From Pseudidiomarina aquimaris (lineage in GTDB: Bacteria > Pseudomonadota > Gammaproteobacteria > Enterobacterales > Alteromonadaceae), in NCBI RefSeq assembly GCF_003987395.1, contig NZ_PIPT01000009.1:62001-126000 (forward strand): 64,000 nt of DNA, written 5' to 3'. Positions 20,024-26,942 of this stretch are shown here, one piece after another; position 1 is the stretch's first letter; each line of letters begins with the position of its first letter. The notes beneath the pieces were generated by a model. That model did not search any database. It was not told the DNA's origin and was given only the letters and a program-made list of their open reading frames with translations. Made by a program: the position numbers and the translations under genes.

Positions 20024-20998
20024 ATGCAAACATTTGAACAACCGCCACAACAGCAAAACGCAGAATCAGGGGCGACCCGACAAGTCGGCTTTGAGCTAGA
20101 GTTTTCTGCTCTTGATGTCGCAAGTGCTGCGGAATGTGTCGCGCGCGCGGTGTCCGGCTCACCTTTTGCCAAGTCACCGGCAAACTGGCAAGTGGATGCC
20201 TCGTTGGGCTCGTTTAAGGTAGAGATCGATTGGGATTTCTTACAACGGTTAGCGGAAGAGCGCGGTGCGCAAGCTAATAAAGAGGCTTGGCTCGACTCCT
20301 TAAGTAACGCTGCAGCTTTGGTCGTGCCGGTCGAAGTTATCTGCCCTCCCATCGCCCTTGATGAGCTCGATGTGCTAAATGATATTGTCGAAGCGTTGCG
20401 CGGCGCCGGCGCACTCGGCACCGACGAGTCCATGATCGCAGCTTACGGTACACACATTAACCCAGAACTGCCCAATCTAGACGCAGCGACTGTCCTCGCA
20501 TATATGCAGAGCTTTGCGCTATTACAGTGGTGGCTCGTAGAACAGCATCATGTGAATACCACCCGCAAGTTGAGTCCTTATATCGATTTGTACAGCGAAA
20601 GCTATGTTTGCAAGTTATTGCAAATGGACTCACCAACGCTAGCCACTCTGATTGACGATTATTTGGAGTTCAATCCCTCGCGTAACCGCGCACTCGATAT
20701 GTTGCCGCTATTCTGTGAACTTGATGCCGAGCGGGTAAAGAAGGTCATCGACGATAAAAAGCTCAAAGCAAGACCTACGTTGCATTATCGTCTCCCGAAT
20801 TGTCGTATCGATGTCGCAGACTGGTCGCTGGCAGATGAATGGAATACTTATTGTGTAATCGAACGCTTGGCTAATCGACCCAAAGCGCTTCAAGAGTTAG
20901 CTGGAAAGTTTCTTGCCGCACATCGCCCCATGCTCGGAGTAGCTCGGAAAGATTGGATAGAGTACGTATCAAAATGGCTCAAAGAAAACCTCGCATAG
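20024..20998 (+). CDS. Amidoligase-family protein (glutamine-synthetase-like fold)
   Basis: A 324-residue cytoplasmic protein that I assign to the amidoligase family, predicted ATP-dependent COOH-NH2 ligases related to glutamine synthetase. Features seen: the opening strand VGFELEFSALDV with paired acidic residues like the metal-binding E-x-E of the family, a second acidic strand FKVEIDWDF (residues about 65-73), VEVICPPI, and YGTHINPELP with a conserved His. Substrate and product are unknown. The next gene, overlapping its 3' end by 25 bases, is a class I glutamine amidotransferase, a pairing reported in comparative work on amidoligases. The two probably act on one metabolite or peptide. Confidence 0.8.
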   Translation: MQTFEQPPQQQNAESGATRQVGFELEFSALDVASAAECVARAVSGSPFAKSPANWQVDASLGSFKVEIDWDFLQRLAEERGAQANKEAWLDSLSNAAALVVPVEVICPPIALDELDVLNDIVEALRGAGALGTDESMIAAYGTHINPELPNLDAATVLAYMQSFALLQWWLVEQHHVNTTRKLSPYIDLYSESYVCKLLQMDSPTLATLIDDYLEFNPSRNRALDMLPLFCELDAERVKKVIDDKKLKARPTLHYRLPNCRIDVADWSLADEWNTYCVIERLANRPKALQELAGKFLAAHRPMLGVARKDWIEYVSKWLKENLA

Positions 20999-21651
20999 GC
21001 GTTACTGGTGCCGGCAAAAAATGGTCCCCGAGCTGGTGGAGTACCCGCTTGGCACTGTGGCTCTGCGGTGCTGAGGTAGAGCGCATCAGTGTCCACCACC
21101 GGCCTTCTGGTTTGCCGCTGCAAGGCTTGATCATTGGGGGCGGCAGCGATATCTCTCCAGAGCATTACGGTGGTACGCTTGAGGGCAAGGTTAAATATGA
21201 TCCTGAGCGCGATGACTTAGAGACGCGATGGATAAAAAAGGCCTTGCGCGACAAGCTGCCTATGTTGGGTATTTGCCGCGGCGCACAGCTAATCAATGTG
21301 GTGCACGGCGGCAATCTCTATGACGACATTCGCCACCTGCGCGAACACACTTATAATCGGCCGGGTCTGCTGCCAACCAAACAGGTGTTTGTTCGTGGCG
21401 ATGCGAATCTAGCGGAAGTTGTAAAAAAGCGAAAATTGCGGGTCAATAGCTTGCATCACCAAGCGGTGCATGACGTGGGGGACGGCTTACGTATCATCGC
21501 ACACGATCTCGATGAGATACCGCAGGCAATTGAGAGCACCGATCAACGACCGATCATTGGCGTACAGTGGCATCCGGAATATTTATTTTATGTCCCGAGT
21601 CAACTGCGCCTTTTCCGTTGGCTCGTCAAGCAGGCGCAATCACTTCTCTGA
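20974..21651 (+). CDS. Class I glutamine amidotransferase (gamma-glutamyl hydrolase, peptidase C26 type)
   Basis: A 225-residue GATase1 protein related to gamma-glutamyl-GABA hydrolase PuuD. The nucleophile elbow is MLGICRGAQLINVVHGG (Cys about residue 97); the His-Glu pair is in VQWHPEYLF near the end; GLIIGGGSDISPEHYGG is typical of the family. I chose ATG 20974 because MAQRKPRIGVTGAG begins the fold; an in-frame ATG at 20953 is also possible. It overlaps the amidoligase gene, so the two are co-expressed, suggesting that it removes or transfers gamma-glutamyl groups made by the ligase. It ends tail-to-tail with yjjG (12-bp overlap). Confidence 0.85.
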   Translation: MAQRKPRIGVTGAGKKWSPSWWSTRLALWLCGAEVERISVHHRPSGLPLQGLIIGGGSDISPEHYGGTLEGKVKYDPERDDLETRWIKKALRDKLPMLGICRGAQLINVVHGGNLYDDIRHLREHTYNRPGLLPTKQVFVRGDANLAEVVKKRKLRVNSLHHQAVHDVGDGLRIIAHDLDEIPQAIESTDQRPIIGVQWHPEYLFYVPSQLRLFRWLVKQAQSLL

Positions 21652-22332
21652 ACTCAGCAATAGTTGCTGTAACTCAGGTAAGGAGCGCACTTCATAATGC
21701 GGTGGCTGAGTTAGCGGAAATGCTTCGCCGTGATGATTAAGCCAACAGGCATGTAAGCCACTGCGTTGTGCGCCAACAATATCCGAGTGTGGATTATCGC
21801 CTGTCATCAACACCCGTTCACGTTGCGGCTGCTGCATTTCTTTCAGCGCATAGGTAAAGATTTCAGGCGCCGGTTTGGCGACGCCCACTTGTTCAGAAAT
21901 CACCACTAAATCGACCAAGTCACGCAGTCCCGTTTGCTGTAAACGGGCCTCTTGCAACTCAGTAAAGCCGTTCGTCACGATGCCGACTTTTGCTGACTGG
22001 CGCGCACTTTCGAGCAATGAGCGCGCCCCCTCAAGCGGCTGACAGATTTCTGCCATAGCTGACATAAAGCCGGTATTCAGTTGATCTGCGCTTACTTCAA
22101 GCTGCGCCGCCCAGTGGGCAAAACGCTTTCGTTGCAATTGTTTGGCATTGATTGTTCCGGCCTGATAAGCGTCCCACAAAGGTTTGTTTAACGCTTGATA
22201 GTGTTCGTAATCTTGCCGCGAAAAATCGACGTGGTAGCCCTGAAATAATTTTTGTAGACCGGCAAACGCATCAAACGAGAACAGCGTTTCGTCAGCGTCG
22301 AATAATAACCAATCATATTGCTGTAGTGTCAT
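21640..22332 (-). CDS. yjjG: HAD-family nucleotidase YjjG-like
   Basis: A 230-residue haloacid-dehalogenase phosphatase close to YjjG, a house-cleaning pyrimidine 5'-nucleotidase. Motif I is LLFDADETLF (nucleophile Asp), motif II GIVTNGFTELQ, motif III/IV VAKPAPEIF and MTGDNPHSDI. ATG 22332 was chosen because it makes an ATGA overlap with the upstream acetyltransferase gene; a longer start exists 21 bases upstream. Confidence 0.88.
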   Translation of the reverse strand: MTLQQYDWLLFDADETLFSFDAFAGLQKLFQGYHVDFSRQDYEHYQALNKPLWDAYQAGTINAKQLQRKRFAHWAAQLEVSADQLNTGFMSAMAEICQPLEGARSLLESARQSAKVGIVTNGFTELQEARLQQTGLRDLVDLVVISEQVGVAKPAPEIFTYALKEMQQPQRERVLMTGDNPHSDIVGAQRSGLHACWLNHHGEAFPLTQPPHYEVRSLPELQQLLLSSEK

Positions 22333-22859
22333 TGCGATTCCTCGGCTTGCCATGCAAAGGTGTCGAGCGTTTGGCCGGTGTGTGGATCAACCACCGCTGG
22401 CACCGGTTTAAAATCCAAAGCCAGAAGAAGTTTTTGACTGCGCTGGTTGGTTGGACTGGTGATGGCTAATAGCGTCGACAGTTGAAACTGTTCGCGCGCA
22501 AGTTCAAGAGTTCTGGCGGCCGCACAACGGGCAAGCCCTTGACCATAATACTCAGGCGACAGCGCGAAGCCGAGATCAGGGTCCGGTAAATAGTCACGCT
22601 TCACCAAGCCACAAATACCTACCGCAACAGTTTGGTGCTCTACCAGCCACAGCCCAAATCCGTGTTTTTGATAGCTTGCGCGTATATTTTGCTCGATGTA
22701 ATGACGAGCGTCTTGCAGCGACGTTATGCCACGATCCCCGATCCCTTGGCGAAAGTCAGAGCCGGTGTACAAGGCGTGAATAAATTCAGCATCCGCTAAA
22801 CTAATCTCACGCAGCGCCAGCTCTGGTCTCTCACTATTACACCCGTATATTTTTTCCAT
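22329..22859 (-). CDS. GNAT acetyltransferase (RimJ/RimL-like)
   Basis: A 176-residue N-acetyltransferase of the RimJ/RimL type (Acetyltransf_3). It shows [38 protein letters not shown] and the acetyl-CoA helix [11 protein letters not shown]. Target unknown. Start taken at ATG 22859; a TTG 18 bases upstream is the alternative, and neither has an obvious ribosome-binding site. Two-gene operon with yjjG. Confidence 0.8.
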   Translation of the reverse strand: MEKIYGCNSERPELALREISLADAEFIHALYTGSDFRQGIGDRGITSLQDARHYIEQNIRASYQKHGFGLWLVEHQTVAVGICGLVKRDYLPDPDLGFALSPEYYGQGLARCAAARTLELAREQFQLSTLLAITSPTNQRSQKLLLALDFKPVPAVVDPHTGQTLDTFAWQAEESQ

Positions 22860-22922
22860 GCATTTGATTTTATTCAATTTTTGTACTTTATTTATAGGGA
22901 ACCCGTAAAAAGGAGATTACAC

Positions 22923-23096
22923 ATGTTACGTTGGGCTCTGATATTTCTTGTCGTTGCCATTATCGCAGCAGTTTTAGGTTTCGGTGGTATTGCCGGTGCC
23001 GCTGCAGGTATCGCAAAAATCATTTTTTATGTGTTTATTATCCTACTACTTATTTCGGTTGTTATGGGCCTTGTCGGGCGCGGAAGACCAAAATAG
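22923..23096 (+). CDS. Small DUF1328 (YtjA-like) membrane protein
   Basis: A 57-residue hydrophobic protein with two predicted membrane helices (about 4-24 and 29-49) rich in Ile, Val, Ala and Gly, and a basic C-terminus GRGRPK. It matches the DUF1328/YtjA family, of unknown role, often stress-induced. ATG 22923 has AAGGAG eight bases before it; in-frame codons further upstream are not needed. A strong terminator follows. Confidence 0.85.
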   Translation: MLRWALIFLVVAIIAAVLGFGGIAGAAAGIAKIIFYVFIILLLISVVMGLVGRGRPK

Positions 23097-23109
23097 AAAT
23101 GACCTGTTC

Positions 23110-23136
23110 ACGGCCGCCAAGCTTGCTGGCGGCCGT
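23110..23136 (+). terminator. Intrinsic terminator after the DUF1328 gene
   Basis: Perfect 10-bp GC-rich stem ACGGCCGCCA / TGGCGGCCGT around a 7-base loop, followed by TTTAG. It sits in the convergent gap with the Mn exporter gene and may act on both strands. Confidence 0.75.
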
Positions 23137-23146
23137 TTAGCCTCAC

Positions 23147-23707
23147 TTACCAACTCCACCACAAGCCTACCAGACCAATCACAATGAAAACGGCTGCCGC
23201 AAGCACGCGCACCACATTCAACGGTACATAGCGCATGATACGTTCACCTAAAAGAACTACGGGTACGTTTGCTAGCAACATGCCAATGGTTGTGCCGAGA
23301 GTCACCCATACGACACTCGCATATTGCGCACCAAGCACCACCGTCGCCACTTGCGTTTTATCACCGATTTCGGCAAGAAAAAACAACACAAAAGTTGCGA
23401 GGAAGGCTCCACAGGTCCCACAATTTGCTTCATCATCGTCGAGCTTATCAGGCACCAATACCCATAGACCAATGGCGATAAAGCTTACCGCAATAATGAT
23501 GCCGGCGTATTGCTCGGGTAACCAGCCAGCAAACCATTGACCAAACCAGGCCGAAATAAAGTGATTGATGAGCGTCGCCGCGATAATACCGATAATGATC
23601 GGCCACTTTTTTCGATATCGCGCGACCAGCAAGAAACTCAACAGTTGCGTTTTGTCGCCTATTTCTGCTAATGCAACGGTTAAAGTTGAAGTAATAAGTG
23701 CTTCCAT
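23147..23707 (-). CDS. mneA: Manganese exporter, UPF0016/GDT1 family
   Basis: A 186-residue inner-membrane protein with six predicted helices in two repeats, each bearing the family signature: ALAEIGDKTQLLSF (N-terminal) and FLAEIGDKTQVATV (C-terminal), whose acidic residues bind the cation. Bacterial members export Mn2+ (MneA in Vibrio and Xanthomonas). I start at ATG 23707, preceded by CGGAG, because the first EIGDKTQ helix begins just after it. A yybP-ykoY manganese riboswitch lies upstream, which supports the substrate. Confidence 0.9.
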   Translation of the reverse strand: MEALITSTLTVALAEIGDKTQLLSFLLVARYRKKWPIIIGIIAATLINHFISAWFGQWFAGWLPEQYAGIIIAVSFIAIGLWVLVPDKLDDDEANCGTCGAFLATFVLFFLAEIGDKTQVATVVLGAQYASVVWVTLGTTIGMLLANVPVVLLGERIMRYVPLNVVRVLAAAVFIVIGLVGLWWSW

Positions 23708-23775
23708 GATGTACTCCGGCGGGACCTGAAACCAAGGCAAACAGCAACCCCCGCCAGTTAGCGGTTGCTCTTTAC

Positions 23776-23898
23776 CTCAGGTCTTGCCAGTTTCGGTGGC
23801 CCGAAACGAATACACCATGAGCCATTGAGGGCTCAATTATGTTGACATATTCTCTCGCGCAACAACGACGTTGCGCACGAGTTGACTACTCCCCTAAG
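23776..23898 (-). ncRNA. yybP-ykoY manganese riboswitch aptamer
   Basis: Read on the minus strand, the leader of the UPF0016 exporter has the invariant parts of the yybP-ykoY element: CTTAGGGGAGTAG at the 5' side, GTCAACATA in the middle and GCAAGACCTGAGG at the 3' side. P1 forms from CTTAGG (23893-23898) and CCTGAG (23776-23781). A stem CTCGTGCGCAA / TTGCGCGAG gives the first arm. Downstream, GACCTGA (23777-23783) can alternatively pair with TCAGGTC (23723-23729), just before the ribosome-binding site, suggesting that Mn2+ binding controls translation. A hairpin (23743-23769) between them lacks a U-run. Confidence 0.9.
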
Positions 23899-23907
23899 AC
23901 GGGGCGT

Positions 23908-23937
23908 ATTTTAACCGAATTTCTGAACTAAAGACAA
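23908..23937 (-). promoter_or_regulatory. Promoter of the Mn riboswitch-exporter unit
   Basis: On the minus strand TTGTCT (23932-23937) and TAAAAT (23908-23913) are 18 bp apart, placing the transcript start around the 5' end of the riboswitch P1 stem. Confidence 0.55.
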
Positions 23938-23997
23938 GTTGCTGGCGTATCAACTAAACTATGAAGAACACTCGGTTGCATTAAGTGGAGTTCAACC

Positions 23998-24516
23998 ATG
24001 TATAAAGCGATTAAAATTAGTTTTATGGCTCTCGTTATTGCTCTCCTAACAGCCTGCGCTAGCTCAACCGCGCAGTATCAGCCGGCTGGTGAGAAAGGCT
24101 TTGGTTACAGCGATAAGCAACTCGCTAAAGATATGTACTGGGTTAGCTACAAGTCTCGTGATACGAGCGCCCAAAAGGCAACGGACTACGCACTATTGCG
24201 CGCGGCTGAGCTTACGCTCGCCCAAGGCTACGAATGGTTTGTCGTAAGCGAAAAAGATGTTTCAGGCAAGCGTTTAGCGCGCAATGAACAGACTGAGGTG
24301 CATGTCGATACCATTGCGGACTGTACTTCAGACATGTGCGGAAGCGTGCCCGCCACGCGCAAATATGGCAGTGATGGTGTCAATATCAAACAAGAAGAGC
24401 GTGCCGACTTTACTGTCGAACTCACTGTGTTGTTCGGTAAAGGCGAACGTCCTGAGCCGAAGTTTGTGTACGATGCAGAAGCAGTCATACAAGCGCAAAA
24501 GTCAGCAAAAAATTAA
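23998..24516 (+). CDS. Lipoprotein of the CC0125/CC1285 type
   Basis: A 172-residue secreted lipoprotein with signal peptide and lipobox LLTACAS (Cys about residue 20). The segment ATDYALLRAAELTLAQGYEWFVV resembles the CC0125/CC1285 family of small lipoproteins of unknown function. Two cysteines in DCTSDMCG may form a disulphide. GTGGAG precedes the ATG. It stands alone, divergent from the Mn exporter unit. Confidence 0.75.
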   Translation: MYKAIKISFMALVIALLTACASSTAQYQPAGEKGFGYSDKQLAKDMYWVSYKSRDTSAQKATDYALLRAAELTLAQGYEWFVVSEKDVSGKRLARNEQTEVHVDTIADCTSDMCGSVPATRKYGSDGVNIKQEERADFTVELTVLFGKGERPEPKFVYDAEAVIQAQKSAKN

Positions 24517-24531
24517 AAAATAACGTTAGAG

Positions 24532-24558
24532 AGGCGCAGCTGCGACGCCGCTGCGCCT
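24532..24558 (-). terminator. Hairpin in the convergent gap after the lipoprotein gene
   Basis: A 9-bp stem AGGCGCAGC / GCTGCGCCT closes a 9-base loop. On the minus strand a T-rich stretch (TTATTTTTTAATT) begins about 10 bases after it. There is no T-run on the plus strand, so it fits best as the end of the DUF1801/DUF1761 unit. Confidence 0.4.
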
Positions 24559-24561
24559 GAT

Positions 24562-24984
24562 TCAGCTTGTCTCATAAGTCATTCGCATATAAGCCAGCGA
24601 CTCATTGATAAGTTCCTTTAAAACCTCTGAGTCGACATCACTAAGGCGCTTGATATATAAACACGACTTACCCGTTTTATATTTGCCCAAGCGATTCATA
24701 AGCTCTTCGTACGCCGAAAAGCCAGCCATAATATAGAGACTTATATTTTGCGCCCTTGGTGCAAAACCCGTCAAAAACCAATCGCCCTCGCGGCCACTCG
24801 CATAGCGGTAATGGTAACTGCCAAAACCAACAATGCTGGCACCCCACATTTGTGGAGGATCACCCGTTGCCTCTTGCATCCATGCACAAATTTGGCGGCA
24901 GTCGTCACGCCTTTGTTTGTCTTCAACCGACGCTAGGAAAGCACCCACATCTGCCGATGTGGGTTGCGTTTTTAGGTCACTCAT
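24562..24984 (-). CDS. DUF1801 domain protein
   Basis: A 140-residue cytoplasmic protein of the DUF1801 (YdhG-like) family, function unknown. Visible features: VGAFLASVEDKQRRDDCRQICAWM, PPQMWGASIVGFGSYHYRY and GKYKTGKSCLYIKRLSDVD, all typical of the family. ATG 24984 forms ATGA with the upstream stop, which decides it over a GTG six bases upstream. Second gene of a two-gene unit. Confidence 0.82.
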   Translation of the reverse strand: MSDLKTQPTSADVGAFLASVEDKQRRDDCRQICAWMQEATGDPPQMWGASIVGFGSYHYRYASGREGDWFLTGFAPRAQNISLYIMAGFSAYEELMNRLGKYKTGKSCLYIKRLSDVDSEVLKELINESLAYMRMTYETS

Positions 24985-25388
24985 TGCCACGCACCAATGA
25001 CCAAACCGGCCAAGGTGAAGTAAACAGTGATATAGCCGCCATGCACCAACATATAAGCCAACGAGCGTTGCTCAAAAAGACTGATAACGACAAAGATCAT
25101 CGACGCCCAGCCAAAGCCAGCGAGAAAGCCTGCCGTCATGCCCCATTGCCAATCGGTGCCAGGTGAAGCTAAAAAGAAAGCAAGATTAATACAAATCACC
25201 CACGAGACAATCAGGGTAATGGTAAAAACTTTGGCAGGGTTGAAGGCTTTAAGCTGTTCATCGGTGATGCCCGCACTGCGTTGCCAGACTTTTGCAAACA
25301 GCATTGGAGAGTACCATAGACCGCCCACCACGAGGTTGAGTAGGGTTGCAACTGCAACCGCCCAGTAATTGATCGCCATTGTTTCCAT
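24981..25388 (-). CDS. DUF1761 membrane protein
   Basis: A 135-residue protein with four predicted membrane helices (about 8-28, 53-74, 82-102, 110-130) and the family-typical GGLWYSPMLFAKVW after helix 1. It matches DUF1761, of unknown function. AAAGGA lies nine bases before ATG 25388; an ATG nine bases further in is also possible. Co-transcribed with the DUF1801 gene and divergent from fnr. Confidence 0.8.
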   Translation of the reverse strand: METMAINYWAVAVATLLNLVVGGLWYSPMLFAKVWQRSAGITDEQLKAFNPAKVFTITLIVSWVICINLAFFLASPGTDWQWGMTAGFLAGFGWASMIFVVISLFEQRSLAYMLVHGGYITVYFTLAGLVIGAWQ

Positions 25389-25536
25389 TGTCTTTTATCC
25401 TTTTATTGTGATTATTAGCTAGGACTGCAAAGCTAGTTATAGGTTATCTACCTACAAATAGGAAGTTTTCGGCTACTCCGTCGGAAGTCATTCTTTTTTG
25501 GCGCTGAAGGCGTATACTTTGTACTCAGCAGTCACT

Positions 25537-25550
25537 TTGACGTAAATCAA
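25537..25550 (+). promoter_or_regulatory. FNR box before fnr
   Basis: TTGACGTAAATCAA matches TTGAT-N4-ATCAA at 9 of 10 positions. It lies 15 bp before the fnr ATG and about 19 bp downstream of a -10-like TATACT (25513-25518). A site on the early transcribed region fits autorepression. Confidence 0.7.
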
Positions 25551-25565
25551 CGATTCGTGGTGAAA

Positions 25566-26264
25566 ATGATGACATCTCACATCCATTGTCAAAATTGTAG
25601 TATGGCAACCTTATGCTTGCCCTACCAACTGAGCCCTGAGCAAACGGAGAAGCTGGATACGATTATCCAACGGCATCGCCCGTTGCAGAAGCGCGACGTA
25701 CTGATCCACAACGGTGAACCACTGAAATTTCTTTATGCTGTGCGTTCAGGCTCGTTGAAATCCTACACATTGGACAGCCAAGGCAGTGAGCAAATTATCG
25801 ATTTTCACCTACCCGGCGACGTGATTGGCTTTGATGGCCTTATCGATGGTAATCATCGCAGTTACACTCAAGCTCTGGAAACCACCATGCTGTGTGAAAT
25901 TCCGATTCAGTCACTCGATCAACTCTCGGCTGAGTTACCGGGGTTACGCAAGCAGCTTTTAAGGGTAATGAGCGGTGAGTTGCACGCCAGCAAAACGCTT
26001 TTAGGAACGCTAAACCACCATTCCGCACAGCAGCGGTTAGCCAATTTTCTAGTAACATTATCATCTCGCTTTCAACAACGTGGGCTGTCGAGTCGTTCCT
26101 TCCGTTTGTCGATGACTCGCGCCGATATCGGCAACTATCTTGGTCTTTCGGTCGAAACTGTGAGTCGTATTCTGACCCAGCTGCAACAAGAAGGTGTGCT
26201 TGCAGTGCAAAACAAGCTCGTGGAAATTACTGAGCTAGAGCGCTTACGCGCCCTAGCCGCTTAG
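25566..26264 (+). CDS. fnr: FNR-type anaerobic regulator
   Basis: Crp/Fnr activator that uses an oxygen-labile [4Fe-4S] cluster. The N-terminal cysteines CxxCxxxxxC (C8, C11, C17) and the fourth at C110 (MLCEIP) match E. coli FNR. The sensor beta-roll is followed by a dimer helix and a helix-turn-helix with TRADIGNYLGLSVETVSRIL, whose E-x-x-S-R contacts read TTGAT. 232 residues from ATG 25566; GTG codons 6-9 bases upstream are in frame. FNR boxes near fnr, hemN and nrdG/norB in this window are its expected targets. It converges on the RIC gene. Confidence 0.93.
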   Translation: MMTSHIHCQNCSMATLCLPYQLSPEQTEKLDTIIQRHRPLQKRDVLIHNGEPLKFLYAVRSGSLKSYTLDSQGSEQIIDFHLPGDVIGFDGLIDGNHRSYTQALETTMLCEIPIQSLDQLSAELPGLRKQLLRVMSGELHASKTLLGTLNHHSAQQRLANFLVTLSSRFQQRGLSSRSFRLSMTRADIGNYLGLSVETVSRILTQLQQEGVLAVQNKLVEITELERLRALAA

Positions 26265-26266
26265 TC

Positions 26267-26785
26267 TTACTGGCAGGAACCGCAACAAAAATCCTTACCA
26301 TGTTGCGGTGTCACCTGTGGCTCACGAAACAAAACGTGGTTTTCGAGAGCGATGTGTTGCTGCAAGTCATTGATCAACTCTTGGGTACCTTCGTACAGCA
26401 TGATCCATGAACCACAGGCGCCGCGGGGGGCCTTACCGTTATTCGTTAGTGTATTTAATTGCGCTAACATGCGTTCGTGTTCACCATGCTCCTCTTCCAT
26501 GACGGCAATGGGCCCACTGGGATAGATGCCGCCAGCCAACATCGGGAACAGAATTTGTTCTTCCTTCATCATATGGCTTTCCAGTTCGTTGAGCATCTCG
26601 CTTAGCAGGTCTGCTAGGCCCGTTGGAACGGCTTCGTGATCGTTGTGTACTTCTTCAACTTTGCGTGCAAGCTGAATAAGTTCGGGCACTTGTTGGCGAT
26701 GCTTTTCGTGGAAATTGGCCAAAATATGCTGAATTAACTCTTGGCTCGAAGCTTTCTGCCATTGTTCGATAAGTGCTTGGTACAT
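26267..26785 (-). CDS. YtfE/RIC-like di-iron protein lacking the N-terminal domain
   Basis: A 172-residue hemerythrin-like protein close to the C-terminal domain of YtfE/ScdA/DnrN (repair of iron centres after nitrosative stress). The iron ligands are visible: FHEKHR, VEEVHNDHE, ESHMMKEEQILFP, EEEHGEHE and QQHIALENHVLF. The N-terminal ScdA domain with its DYCCGG motif is missing; instead the protein ends FCCGSCQ. RIC proteins usually have about 220 residues. It lies divergent from norR, behind a sigma-54 promoter with two NorR sites, so NO should induce it. AAGGA is eight bases before the ATG. Confidence 0.88.
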   Translation of the reverse strand: MYQALIEQWQKASSQELIQHILANFHEKHRQQVPELIQLARKVEEVHNDHEAVPTGLADLLSEMLNELESHMMKEEQILFPMLAGGIYPSGPIAVMEEEHGEHERMLAQLNTLTNNGKAPRGACGSWIMLYEGTQELINDLQQHIALENHVLFREPQVTPQHGKDFCCGSCQ

Positions 26786-26828
26786 AGTGACATCCTTACA
26801 GTTTCGTCAATTGTGTTGCTACTGAATC

Positions 26829-26844
26829 TGCAATTTAAATGCCA
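26829..26844 (-). promoter_or_regulatory. Sigma-54 promoter of the RIC gene
   Basis: On the minus strand TGGCATTTAAATTGCA fits TGGCA-N6-TTGCA with GG and GC twelve bases apart. The start is predicted near 26818, a 33-nt leader before the ATG. NorR sites are centred at about -74 and -118. Confidence 0.8.
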
Positions 26845-26856
26845 AAACTACCTACT

Positions 26857-26870
26857 TTGATTTATATCGG
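26857..26870 (+). promoter_or_regulatory. Degenerate FNR/Dnr box between the RIC gene and norR
   Basis: TTGATTTATATCGG matches the FNR consensus at 8 of 10 positions. Its centre is about 80 bp before norR and 45 bp before the RIC sigma-54 start. It might drive norR in low oxygen. Confidence 0.4.
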
Positions 26871-26885
26871 TTTAATTGTCTGCAT

Positions 26886-26898
26886 GGTAAATTTCACC
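26886..26898. promoter_or_regulatory. NorR site, proximal
   Basis: GGTAAATTTCACC is an exact GGT-N7-ACC, the NorR enhancer core described in Ralstonia. Centre at about -74 of the predicted RIC sigma-54 start. Confidence 0.72.
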
Positions 26899-26929
26899 TA
26901 ACTAAATACGGGTGAATCCCGCACAAATG

Positions 26930-26942
26930 GGTTCTTTCTACC
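26930..26942. promoter_or_regulatory. NorR site, distal, touching the norR start codon
   Basis: GGTTCTTTCTACC is a second exact GGT-N7-ACC, 44 bp from the first and ending one base before the norR ATG. Centre about -118 of the RIC start. NorR bound here could also limit its own expression. Confidence 0.7.

Noticed and set aside
20024-21651. A glutamate-putrescine (Puu) pathway
   Set aside because: The GATase resembles PuuD, but the ligase is an amidoligase, not PuuA, and no other puu gene is near.
26886-26898. GGTAAATTTCACC as a sigma-70 or CRP element
   Set aside because: The exact GGT-N7-ACC form, its distance from a sigma-54 promoter and the norR neighbour explain it better.
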